Origin: Dialister sp.
GTDB lineage: Bacteria; Bacillota; Negativicutes; Veillonellales; Dialisteraceae
Reading direction: 5' to 3'
DNA: 5,937 nt
Assembly (NCBI GenBank): GCA_022722495.1
Contig: JAIJLI010000146.1
Location: 1 to 5,937, forward strand
Under the pieces are notes generated by a model. That model did no database searches. It had not been told where the DNA came from and saw nothing but the letters and a program-made list of their open reading frames with translations. The translations under genes and the position numbers were made by a program. This document shows, in pieces, positions 1 to 5,937 of this stretch (positions are counted from its first letter, which is position 1; every line of letters begins with the position of its first letter).

Positions 1-37
1 GAGCTGCTTTCTTGTAATCAATTTCTAAGTTGTCCAT
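1..37 (-). CDS. IS256-family transposase, N-terminal fragment cut by the window edge
   Basis: The minus strand starts at an ATG at 37-35 and reads MDNLEIDYKKAA before running out of the window. The '(x)DYKKAAE' pattern near the N-terminus is what I recall from IS256-family (Mutator-like, DDE) transposases of Bacteroidetes, which catalyse cut-and-paste or copy-out transposition. Only 12 residues are visible, so the family call depends on this short motif plus the terminal-repeat-like sequence just upstream. The catalytic DDE residues would lie outside the window. It is not part of the polysaccharide operon and points the opposite way. The alternative is a chance open frame. Confidence 0.5.
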   Translation of the reverse strand, partial: MDNLEIDYKKAA

Positions 38-44
38 AATATAA

Positions 45-85
45 AAACTGTGTTAAACTACTTTTATTGTAGATTGACACAGTTT
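45..85. repeat. Imperfect inverted repeat (16-bp arms, 9-bp loop) inside the IS end
   Basis: Arms at 45-60 (aaactgtgttaaacta) and 70-85 (tagattgacacagttt) pair at 14 of 16 positions, with nine perfect pairs at the base, around a 9-base loop. It lies between the putative IS terminus and the transposase start codon. It could be a subterminal transposase-binding repeat, or a hairpin that blocks read-through transcription into the transposase. The pairing is seen directly; the role is inferred. Confidence 0.6.
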
Positions 86-99
86 AGTTTACACTCTCC

Positions 100-230
100 A
101 GGATATTGGTTACGATTTATAATTTTTAAATTCTAATTTCTTAAAATACTCTCTTTCCCAAGATAATACTTGGAATGTAGTTGTATATCCATAAGGATTG
201 GATGATTACAAAACTAATAATTTAAATAAT
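100..230. other. Gene-free leader between the IS end and the first operon gene
   Basis: This 131-bp AT-rich stretch holds no complete gene. One + strand frame is open from 123 to a TAA at 192-194 and ends LKYSLSQDNTWNVVVYP, which reads like the C-terminus of a real protein. It is closed upstream by a TAA at 120-122, so it may be the decayed tail of a gene the IS interrupted, or chance. I find no good Bacteroidetes promoter (TTTG near -33, TAnnTTTG near -7). The operon promoter may therefore lie upstream of the IS or be too divergent to see. An AAGGA at 193-197 is the only Shine-Dalgarno-like element, and it directly abuts a TTG at 198. Confidence 0.4.
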
Positions 231-1391
231 ATGAATTCATTTGATACATATTTCTTTCTGCAATTTTTACTTTTGTTAGTTAGTATTTATTGTGGTGTGA
301 AAATAAACAAAAACAACATGAAAAATGTATATGTTCTTATATTCATATTGACATTTACATTAATAGAAGGATTAAGATTTGGTAGAGGTATCGATTACAA
401 TGTTTATTATTATTCATTTCAAACAAAAGATGTATTTGATGTATGCAAATCTAATACTATCTTGTTCGATTTATTATGTTTTCTGTTAATAAAACTAGGC
501 TTGCCTTATCAGGCACTAATCATTTGCTCAAGTTCTATTTTGGCAATTGCTGGAACAAAACTCCTTATTCAATACCCAAAAGTTTTACTGCTATCTTTAC
601 CATGGTTTTATTTACAAACTTTTTCGGCAGAAAATTTGTTCCGTTGGTATACTGCATTTTCTTTTCTTTTATTGGGTATTCCATATTTGTTAAAAGATAA
701 AACATATATTTATTTAGTTTGTTGTATAATCGGAGTTCAGTTTCATATAATGATGGCAATTCCTGCTATCTTATTTTATATTATAAGCAAGGCTAAATCT
801 TCTTTACTTTCACCATGGGTTAGTATATTAATATATCTTTTCTTGTCTTTAGTATGGTCATCTTCTTTTATGAAAAATTTTATTTCACCAATAAATTATT
901 TGTTATCATTTTGGGAACATTATACTGAAGTATATGGAGGCAATCTTGGTAGTTGGCTTGATGGAAGTCAACATGGTTTAGTCGAGTTTAGTATAATTAG
1001 GCAGATTTTAGATTCTTGCAAAAATATATTTTTAATTTTTTTAGGCTATAAGTTAATTCAAAAAACAAAAAATAAGGAACTTGTTTTTTATTATAATACC
1101 ATGTTGTTGGGTATTATATCTTATCCAGCATTTGCCCCAATAGAATTATTTGATAGGTTCAATCAATTGTTTTTGTTTTTTCAGTGTCTTATTGGTAGTT
1201 ATTGTATTATATATTCTATAAGAAACTTCTCATACAGAAAGTATGCATTACTGTCGTTGTTAACAATTATAATTCTTGGACAAGGGTTCTATAAGCGTCT
1301 AACACCTAGTAATAAATATTTCACATATTATATATTTAATGCTCCTGTTGACGGATGTTTACCTATTGAATGGTTAATTAAAGGTTTTTGA
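231..1391 (+). CDS. EpsG-like / Wzy-type polysaccharide polymerase (integral membrane protein)
   Basis: This is a multi-spanning inner-membrane protein of 386 residues, rich in Leu, Ile, Phe and Tyr, with roughly ten hydrophobic segments. Landmarks typical of the EpsG family are an early R-x-GRGIDYNVYY loop (residues 49-60), NLFRWYTAFSFLLLGI (135-150), a GVQFHIMMAIP helix start (168-178) and a late LFDRFNQLF (306-314). EpsG proteins are thought to polymerise lipid-linked repeat units at the outer face of the inner membrane, as Wzy does. ATG 231 is preferred because the hydrophobic segment follows closely. An in-frame TTG at 198 would add 11 polar residues and has an AAGGA immediately before it with no spacing; a stop at 192-194 rules out earlier starts. 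It ends 1 bp before the pyruvyl transferase. Composition is very AT-rich (13 G+C of 60 at 841-900). A ligase or other membrane role is not excluded, and the repeat-unit substrate cannot be read from sequence. Confidence 0.82.
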   Translation: MNSFDTYFFLQFLLLLVSIYCGVKINKNNMKNVYVLIFILTFTLIEGLRFGRGIDYNVYYYSFQTKDVFDVCKSNTILFDLLCFLLIKLGLPYQALIICSSSILAIAGTKLLIQYPKVLLLSLPWFYLQTFSAENLFRWYTAFSFLLLGIPYLLKDKTYIYLVCCIIGVQFHIMMAIPAILFYIISKAKSSLLSPWVSILIYLFLSLVWSSSFMKNFISPINYLLSFWEHYTEVYGGNLGSWLDGSQHGLVEFSIIRQILDSCKNIFLIFLGYKLIQKTKNKELVFYYNTMLLGIISYPAFAPIELFDRFNQLFLFFQCLIGSYCIIYSIRNFSYRKYALLSLLTIIILGQGFYKRLTPSNKYFTYYIFNAPVDGCLPIEWLIKGF

Positions 1392-1392
1392 G

Positions 1393-2529
1393 ATGAAAAT
1401 AGGAATTTTAACATTGCCATTGAATTTAAATTATGGTGGCATTTTACAAGCTTTTGCCTTGCAAGATGTACTTAGAAGTATGGGGCATGAAGTTTATGTT
1501 TTTGACAATGATTTTGTGCCAATATATAAGCGTCCTTTTTATAAACAAATTGTTGTATATTTACTAAGGTTCGTAAAAAAAATAGTAAAGCATGACATTA
1601 TTATTCAAAGGGAGAAGTTATTTGAAAAAGAATATCCAATCCTGAGGAAAAATATAGCCATCTTTATAGATAAGTATATACATTTAAAGAAAATAAAGAC
1701 TATTGACTCTATTGAACTAAATAACTTTGATGTACTAATTGTGGGTAGCGATCAAATATGGCGCCCCCAATATATCAGTAGTATGTGGAAGTCGAAAGTT
1801 GAAGATGCATTTTTGTTTTTTACTTTGGGGAGTAATATAATGCGTATAGCCTATGCTGCATCTTTTGGAATAGACAGCTGGCCTTGTCATTCAAAAAATG
1901 AGGTAGAACATATTAGTTCCATATTAAATGAGTTTATTGCGGTTTCAGTAAGAGAAAAAACGTCTATTAATTTATGTCAGAGCACATTTAAAATAAAACC
2001 ATCATTGGTGTTGGATCCTACGTTGTTGCTCACAAAAGATAGATATATTGAATTCATTAAAGATTATCCGTCTCTTGGAGATCATAAATTGCTATCCTAT
2101 ATTCTGGATATGAATGATGATAAAAAGAAAATTTTGAACCAAGTTGTTGGTGATAAAAAACTTCAGATAATGGAAATAGACATGAATTATTCTGATTTAG
2201 GTTTACCCCTAGAAAGACGAGTCTTGCCTTCTGTTGAGAATTGGTTAGCATCTTTCCGTGATGCAGATTTTGTTGTAACAGATAGCTTTCATGCTTGTGT
2301 CTTTTCTATATTGTTCAATAAACCATTTGTGGTTATTGCAAATAAGGAACGAGGCCTGTCGAGATTCACCTCTTTGTTATCTCAATTTAATTTGCAATCG
2401 CATTTGTTGTTTAGTCCATCTGATTATAACTCAAATTCTGATTATAGTTTATCTAATGAAAGTATGGAAAAACTTAAGCAATTAAGAAAAGCATCATTAG
2501 ATTTTCTGATAAAATCATTAAAAAAGTGA
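1393..2529 (+). CDS. Polysaccharide pyruvyl transferase family protein
   Basis: This 378-residue soluble protein belongs to the polysaccharide pyruvyl transferase family (PS_pyruv_trans; CsaB/WcaK/EpsO-like). Such enzymes transfer pyruvate from phosphoenolpyruvate to a sugar, giving an acidic ketal on the repeat unit. Visible signatures are the N-terminal MKIGILTLPLNLNYGGILQA, where NYGGILQA is diagnostic, LIVGSDQIW (115-123), YAASFG (154-159), SVREK (185-189), LDPTLLL (207-213) and VTDSFHACVF (295-304), holding the conserved DSFH. The two lobes look like a GT-B-type fold, and the length is normal. Most relatives I recall have DSFHGTVF, so Ala-Cys for Gly-Thr after the histidine is a small departure. 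The FrhB-like (coenzyme F420 hydrogenase beta-type) gene often beside these proteins in Bacteroidetes loci is absent here. It starts 1 bp after the polymerase stop and ends 4 bp before the GT2 start. Some members lack tested pyruvyl activity, so the reaction is predicted. Confidence 0.9.
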   Translation: MKIGILTLPLNLNYGGILQAFALQDVLRSMGHEVYVFDNDFVPIYKRPFYKQIVVYLLRFVKKIVKHDIIIQREKLFEKEYPILRKNIAIFIDKYIHLKKIKTIDSIELNNFDVLIVGSDQIWRPQYISSMWKSKVEDAFLFFTLGSNIMRIAYAASFGIDSWPCHSKNEVEHISSILNEFIAVSVREKTSINLCQSTFKIKPSLVLDPTLLLTKDRYIEFIKDYPSLGDHKLLSYILDMNDDKKKILNQVVGDKKLQIMEIDMNYSDLGLPLERRVLPSVENWLASFRDADFVVTDSFHACVFSILFNKPFVVIANKERGLSRFTSLLSQFNLQSHLLFSPSDYNSNSDYSLSNESMEKLKQLRKASLDFLIKSLKK

Positions 2530-2533
2530 AGCT

Positions 2534-3523
2534 ATGATTAAATTCTCAATAATTATTCCGATTTATAATGCGGAATTATATCTTGATAGATGTTTACAAA
2601 GTATAATTGCACAAACTTATAATGACTACGAGGTTGTTTTGATAGATGATGGGAGTGTTGATACCTCATTGGAGAAATGTAATCAATGGGCTAAAGCCGA
2701 TTCTCGGGTTAAGGTCTTTCATAAGGAGAATGGCGGGGTTAGTTCTGCTAGAAATTTTGGCTTGAAATTGATAAGTAACGAGTGGGTGTGTTTTGTCGAT
2801 GCTGATGATGAATTAGAGCCTGATTATTTGGAAAATTTTTCATTAGGAATTCAAAAATACGAAGCAGATATGTATATATGTGGTTTTAAATATGTATATC
2901 ATAATACTCATATACTGTATGAAATGCAAGATTCGCTTGTGAGTAAAAATGAGTTTCTAGATTTGTATTTACTATTACAACCTCAAGGGAAATTTGGTAT
3001 TCCTTGGAATAAATGTTTTAGAAAAAGTATAATTGATCAGAATAACTTGTCTTTTGATGTAAATGTAAAAAGAGCAGAGGATGAGTTGTTTAATCTTATA
3101 TTTATGAAATATGCTCAGTGTGTTGTTACTCTTTCTGTTAACACATACATATATTATAGGTATGATGTACCTACTGGTGCTAACAAATATCAAAATATTG
3201 ATGAGCGTTTGTATGTTTCAAAGTTATTGATGAAATATGCTAGCGAATTAGAACATGATGATATTAATATTAATTTTGTATATCAATTATTTGCAAATAA
3301 TATGGTTCTAGCCATTAAAGAATTATATTGGAAACATAATTATTGGCATTTTTCGGTTTATGTTCGTTATAAGATCTTTAGAAAAGTTAGACAGATGATT
3401 TTAGATAATGTTTCTGTTAGCTTTTATCATAAGGCTTTGAAATGCCAATACTTATTCCTTGATAATTTTATAATAATAGAATTGCTAGGTTTTTTGTTGT
3501 ATCTTCGTTATAAAATTTTATAA
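2534..3523 (+). CDS. Family 2 glycosyltransferase (GT-A)
   Basis: This is a cytoplasmic, probably membrane-associated glycosyltransferase that adds one sugar from a nucleotide-sugar donor to the growing lipid-linked oligosaccharide. The GT2 domain fills residues 1 to about 110: FSIIIPIYN (4-12), VLIDDGSVD (35-43), NGGVSSARN (66-74) and VDADD (88-92), the DxD metal and nucleotide site. Further on come IPWNKCFRK (156-164) and RAEDELFN (180-187), which supplies the expected catalytic-base-region ED. From about residue 190 to the end (329) the protein is AT-rich coded, aromatic and basic (RYKIFRKVRQ), a typical C-terminal membrane-contact region, with no clear transmembrane helix except possibly the last 20 residues. 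Length is normal. Its stop is one base before glf. Donor and linkage cannot be assigned; with glf adjacent, UDP-Galf is possible but so are other sugars. Confidence 0.92.
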   Translation: MIKFSIIIPIYNAELYLDRCLQSIIAQTYNDYEVVLIDDGSVDTSLEKCNQWAKADSRVKVFHKENGGVSSARNFGLKLISNEWVCFVDADDELEPDYLENFSLGIQKYEADMYICGFKYVYHNTHILYEMQDSLVSKNEFLDLYLLLQPQGKFGIPWNKCFRKSIIDQNNLSFDVNVKRAEDELFNLIFMKYAQCVVTLSVNTYIYYRYDVPTGANKYQNIDERLYVSKLLMKYASELEHDDININFVYQLFANNMVLAIKELYWKHNYWHFSVYVRYKIFRKVRQMILDNVSVSFYHKALKCQYLFLDNFIIIELLGFLLYLRYKIL

Positions 3524-3524
3524 A

Positions 3525-4661
3525 ATGATGAATATAAAATATGACTATCTGATTATTGGCTCTGGCCTTTTCGGAGCAACATTTGCTTATCTTGCAAAAA
3601 AACAAGGTAAAAAGTGTTTGGTTATTGACAAGCGTTCTCACTTAGGTGGCAACATCTACTGTGAGAATATCGAGGATATCAACGTGCATAAATATGGTGC
3701 ACATATCTTCCATACCTCTAATAAAAAGGTGTGGGACTTTGTGAACTCTATCGTAGAGTTCAACCGCTATACCAATTCGCCAGTGGCTAATTACAAGGGC
3801 AGGCTCTACAACCTGCCTTTCAACATGAACACCTTCTATCAGATGTGGGGTGTAACTACACCAGAGAAAGCGCAAGCAAAGATTTATGAGCAGAAGGCTG
3901 AAGCTGTTGCACGCATGAAAGCTGATGGCGTAACAGAACCTCGTAACCTGGAGGAGCAAGCTCAGGTATTGATTGGAAAAGATATTTACGAGAAACTCAT
4001 TAAGGGCTATACTGAGAAGCAGTGGGGCAGAAAGTGTACTGATCTTCCTGCTTTTATTATCAAGCGCTTGCCTGTTCGCCTTATCTTCGATAACAACTAC
4101 TTCAATGATAAGTACCAGGGTATTCCTGTGGGTGGATATAATAAGTTGATTGATGGTTTGCTTGAAGGAATCGAGACCAAAACGAATGTAGATTTCTTTG
4201 AGAATCGTCCTTATTGGGAAGGTATTGCCGACAAGATTGTTTTCACTGGTAAGATAGATGAATTCTATGATTATCAGTTTGGTAAGCTCAATTATCGCAC
4301 CGTCCGATTTGAGACAGAGGTTATAGACAAACCTAACTATCAAGGTAATGCGGTAGTGAACTATACTGAGCGTGAGATTCCTTACACTCGTGTTATTGAA
4401 CATAAGCATTTTGAGATGTTTGGCCAAGAGGTTTATGAAACTCCAAAGACTGTTATCTCAAAAGAGTTTTCTACAGAGTGGAAGGATGGTATGGAACCAT
4501 ATTATCCTGTGAATGACAACCAGAACTCAGAGTTATATGCCAAGTACAAAATATTAGCAGACAAGGAAGAAAATGTTATCTTTGGTGGTCGTCTGGCAGA
4601 ATACAAGTACTATGATATGGCACCGATTATAGAGAAAGTATTAGAATTTATGAATTTATGA
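3525..4661 (+). CDS. glf: UDP-galactopyranose mutase
   Basis: This flavoenzyme interconverts UDP-galactopyranose and UDP-galactofuranose in the cytoplasm, supplying Galf for surface glycans. The 378 residues match the bacterial family length. Evidence includes the FAD-binding Rossmann start YLIIGSGLFGATFA (8-21) with the acidic VIDKR (33-37) and GGNIY (41-45), then YGAHIFHT (57-64), YNLPFN (95-100), GYTEKQWG (161-168) with the conserved active-site Trp, RLPVR (181-185), PVGGYNKL (201-208), VNYTEREIPYTRVIEHKHF (278-296), and GRLAEYKYYDM (355-365) with Arg, Tyr and Asp that contact the UDP-Gal phosphates and FAD in known structures. Tandem ATGs (3525, 3528) leave the start uncertain by one residue. 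It begins 1 bp after the GT2 stop and overlaps the next gene by 4 bp. Its central part is far more GC-rich than its neighbours (31 G+C of 60 at 3901-3960), while both ends look AT-rich, suggesting a different history or stronger codon selection. Confidence 0.97.
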   Translation: MMNIKYDYLIIGSGLFGATFAYLAKKQGKKCLVIDKRSHLGGNIYCENIEDINVHKYGAHIFHTSNKKVWDFVNSIVEFNRYTNSPVANYKGRLYNLPFNMNTFYQMWGVTTPEKAQAKIYEQKAEAVARMKADGVTEPRNLEEQAQVLIGKDIYEKLIKGYTEKQWGRKCTDLPAFIIKRLPVRLIFDNNYFNDKYQGIPVGGYNKLIDGLLEGIETKTNVDFFENRPYWEGIADKIVFTGKIDEFYDYQFGKLNYRTVRFETEVIDKPNYQGNAVVNYTEREIPYTRVIEHKHFEMFGQEVYETPKTVISKEFSTEWKDGMEPYYPVNDNQNSELYAKYKILADKEENVIFGGRLAEYKYYDMAPIIEKVLEFMNL

Positions 4662-5485
4662 GTAATATTAAAATTTTAGTTGCTTGTCACAAACCAGATG
4701 TTTGTAGACATGATGTTGTCTTTACACCAATACATGTAGGAAGAGATATTTCTAAAAATACAGATGAAATGTCTGATTTTATAGGTGATAATACTGGTGA
4801 CAACATTAGTAGTTTAAATCCATATTATTGTGAATTAACTGCACAATATTGGATGTGGAAAAATCTAAAAAATGTCGATATAGTTGGACTTGCCCATTAT
4901 AGAAGATATTTAAAAGGGGCAGATTCAGAAGAAAATATCAAGCGTTTACTTGGAAATGCTGATGTTATTATGGCAAATCGATTGTATGAAAGATTTTCTA
5001 TGGCCGATAAAATAGCTTTGGCTGCAACAAGCGAAGATTTATATATTTTTGTAGATTGTTTAAAAAAAGTATCTCCTGATTATTTTGAAGCTGCGTGTAA
5101 TATCTTAGAAGGAAATTATCATTCGCCATATAATATGTTTATTATGCGCAAAGCGGATTTTGATAAATTTGCAGAATGGCAATTCTCTATTTTAAGAGAA
5201 GTTTACGGCAAAATACGTTTTTCTTCATATTGTAGAATGAAGCGTGTGTTAGGTTATATGGCTGAGTTGCTGCTTTCTATATATGTTTTGAAAAATAATA
5301 TGAAGGCAAAGTATTTGTCTGTTGTTGATTATGATGGCAATCTTATTTTGCCTTTTAAATATAATATATTCAGAAAGTTGTATATAAATTTAGGTTTCTG
5401 TTTATTTAATCATAGAAAGCTAAAATTCGATGATTCTGCTGTAAAAGTAGGTTTGAAAAATGACAATATAGATATTAATCTATAG
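4658..5485 (+). CDS. DUF4422 glycosyltransferase, candidate galactofuranosyltransferase
   Basis: This 275-residue protein belongs to the DUF4422 family of capsular and exopolysaccharide glycosyltransferases. Hallmarks are IKILVACHKP (4-13), FTPIHVGRDI (22-31), DNTGDNIS (44-51), NPYYCELTAQYWMWKN (54-69), VGLAHYRRYL (76-85), YHSPYNMFIMRK (154-165) and GYMAELLLSIYV (199-210), which match the family order and spacing; length is typical. Family members act on nucleotide-sugar donors in repeat-unit assembly, but few have a tested specificity. Its ATG lies inside the glf stop (ATGA overlap), so the two are translationally coupled. That pairing is the reason to suspect UDP-Galf as donor; this is inference from context only. 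The coding sequence returns to the AT-rich style of the other transferases. It is followed by a 110-bp gap, the first break in the tight operon packing. Confidence 0.88.
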   Translation: MSNIKILVACHKPDVCRHDVVFTPIHVGRDISKNTDEMSDFIGDNTGDNISSLNPYYCELTAQYWMWKNLKNVDIVGLAHYRRYLKGADSEENIKRLLGNADVIMANRLYERFSMADKIALAATSEDLYIFVDCLKKVSPDYFEAACNILEGNYHSPYNMFIMRKADFDKFAEWQFSILREVYGKIRFSSYCRMKRVLGYMAELLLSIYVLKNNMKAKYLSVVDYDGNLILPFKYNIFRKLYINLGFCLFNHRKLKFDDSAVKVGLKNDNIDINL

Positions 5486-5595
5486 TTTCAAATAAATTGT
5501 GTTTTAGTGTTAGAGACAGTTAAATAACAACTGATTATTTTATTATTGAGTAAAAAATAGTAAATGGTGCTGATTTGTCTTTATTAATAGAAATT
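5486..5595. other. 110-bp gap before the acyltransferase; no clear signal
   Basis: This is the only sizeable gap between the operon genes. It is AT-rich and contains a 5-bp inverted repeat (cagtt at 5517-5521, aactg at 5529-5533) followed by T-rich sequence, too weak to call a terminator. No convincing Bacteroidetes promoter is seen. The acyltransferase frame is open from 5554, so a TTG start at 5575 would take up the last bases of this gap. Confidence 0.4.
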
Positions 5596-5865
5596 ATGGG
5601 AATATTTCATAAAATCACTTTTATTCCTCGCTTTATTCGTCAAGTATTTTATCTGCCATTTAACCGATTGATGTTCAAATCAGCAGGGGCAAGTATTGGA
5701 AGTAATTTCAACGTGAAAAATCGCTTCTATCTAAAACTTTATCCTAAAGGAACATTGACAATTGGTGATGACTTTACTATTCATAGTGGCGAGGCAATCA
5801 ATCCTATTACAAGGAATGTTAGAGGTTGTTTGTTTGTGAATGGGGGAGGCCGTCCGAAAACTTAA
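5596..5865 (+). pseudogene. Truncated hexapeptide-repeat (left-handed beta-helix) acyltransferase
   Basis: The 89 residues from ATG 5596 (or 96 from TTG 5575) match the start of the O-acetyltransferase type found in polysaccharide loci (LbH/WbbJ/maltose-acetyltransferase-like). A basic, hydrophobic N-terminal segment IPRFIRQVFYLPFNRLMFK (10-28) is followed by GASIGSNFNV (31-40), LTIGDDFTIHSG (54-65) and AINPITRNVRGCLFVN (67-82), imperfect hexapeptide rungs. Relatives are about 180-210 residues and carry further rungs and the catalytic His; here the reading breaks after VNGG and ends RPKT-stop. None of the three forward frames downstream resumes the repeats, so a simple one-base frameshift does not explain the loss; insertion of a mobile element or a deletion fits better. 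The product is expected to be inactive, so the acyl decoration is probably lost. ATG 5596 is favoured over TTG because no ribosome-binding site supports the latter. Confidence 0.75.
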
Positions 5866-5937
5866 TTAGGGAAGCAAACAACAGAATTGAGCATTTTTCT
5901 TTTGCTCTTTATAGATAATTAACCTCGTATCTTCTTG
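5846..5937 (-). mobile_element. Possible end of a second insertion sequence interrupting the acyltransferase
   Basis: Homology to the acyltransferase stops near 5844-5848, exactly where GAGGCCGTCCGAAAACTTAA begins. This resembles the G/C-start, GTCCGAAAA-type terminal inverted repeats of IS5/IS1182-like elements as I remember them, but I cannot name the element. On the minus strand, short open frames enter from the window edge and stop at 5909 (ending RRYEVNYL) or 5866 (ending QFCCLLP). Either could be the C-terminus of a transposase reading out toward its terminal repeat. A 5-bp inverted repeat (5889-5893 with 5903-5907) follows the first stop. Only 92 bases are visible and the other end is missing, so this is inference. 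Confidence 0.35.

Larger units (their letters stand above)
1..99 (-). mobile_element. Outer end of an IS256-like insertion sequence (partial)
   Basis: Three things seen in the sequence suggest an insertion-sequence end. A short open frame reads leftward from 37 with an IS256-transposase-like N-terminus. The minus strand from about 99 begins GGAGAGTGTAAACTAAACTG, followed by TGTCAATCTAC, which resembles the GTGTAAA/ACTGTGTCA-type ends of IS256-family elements as I remember them. A near-perfect inverted repeat lies between that end and the gene. The exact boundary (98 or 99) is inferred, because the other end and the target duplication are outside the window. If correct, the element inserted just upstream of the polysaccharide operon, with its transposase transcribed away from it. 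Confidence 0.55.

Noticed and set aside
74..102. TTGACA at 74-79 as an outward-facing -35 element of the IS driving the operon
   Set aside because: No acceptable -10 sequence occurs at 16-18 bp spacing, and Bacteroidetes housekeeping promoters use TTTG/TAnnTTTG instead, which is not seen here.
476..759. Short overlapping frames on both strands within the polymerase gene
   Set aside because: They are AT-rich chance frames inside a membrane protein gene with clear EpsG signatures; no motifs or start signals support them.
2057..2485. Short frames on both strands within the pyruvyl transferase gene
   Set aside because: They are shadows of the real gene, whose DSFH and LDPT motifs lie in the same region.
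3642..4427. Long 261-residue open frame on the minus strand inside glf
   Set aside because: It lies fully antisense to a well-matched glf gene. Its translation shows no recognisable domain, and its openness is explained by the codon composition of glf.
5517..5533. Hairpin cagtt/aactg as a terminator after the DUF4422 gene
   Set aside because: The stem is only 5 bp with a 7-base AT loop and no continuous U-tract, so it is too weak to support termination.
1..5937. CRISPR array, tRNA or rRNA gene, defence or toxin system
   Set aside because: I see no regularly spaced repeats, no structured RNA-like segments and no proteins of those types; the coding content is fully explained by glycan biosynthesis and IS ends.

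Overview
This window is a stretch of a surface-polysaccharide (capsule, exopolysaccharide or O-antigen type) biosynthesis locus, most likely from a Bacteroidales bacterium (Bacteroides, Phocaeicola or Prevotella/Segatella type). The clues are AT-rich glycosyltransferase genes packed head to tail on one strand, the lack of strong Shine-Dalgarno sites, the gene repertoire (EpsG-like polymerase, polysaccharide pyruvyl transferase, GT2, UDP-galactopyranose mutase, DUF4422 glycosyltransferase, hexapeptide acyltransferase), and an IS256-like element end at the left edge. The genus is an inference and cannot be fixed from this sequence alone.

Layout: (1) 1-99 looks like the outer end of an IS256-family insertion sequence, whose transposase start reads leftward out of the window. 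(2) 100-230 is a gene-free leader that may hold the tail of a disrupted upstream gene. (3) 231-5485 is a compact + strand operon of five intact genes: EpsG/Wzy-like polymerase, pyruvyl transferase, GT2 glycosyltransferase, glf, and DUF4422 glycosyltransferase. Junctions are 1 bp, 4 bp, 1 bp and a 4-bp ATGA overlap, so co-transcription and translational coupling are likely. (4) 5486-5595 is a 110-bp gap with no convincing signal. (5) 5596-5865 is a hexapeptide-repeat acyltransferase that breaks off after about 83 residues, in the middle of the fold. The sequence from about 5846 onward does not continue it and may be the end of a second insertion sequence.

How the genes work together (inference from family knowledge): Glf converts UDP-galactopyranose to UDP-galactofuranose. 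The DUF4422 enzyme and the GT2 enzyme add sugars to the lipid-linked repeat unit, and one of them, most simply the glf-overlapping DUF4422 enzyme, may use UDP-Galf. The pyruvyl transferase would put a charged ketal on a sugar, the acyltransferase (now broken) would have added an acetyl or other acyl group, and the EpsG-like membrane protein would polymerise the units. No flippase, initiating phosphoglycosyl transferase or export gene is in the window.

I see no undescribed system here. The points of interest are the apparent mobile-element damage at both edges, the composition jump at glf inside an AT-rich cluster, and the predicted Galf- and pyruvate-containing glycan.
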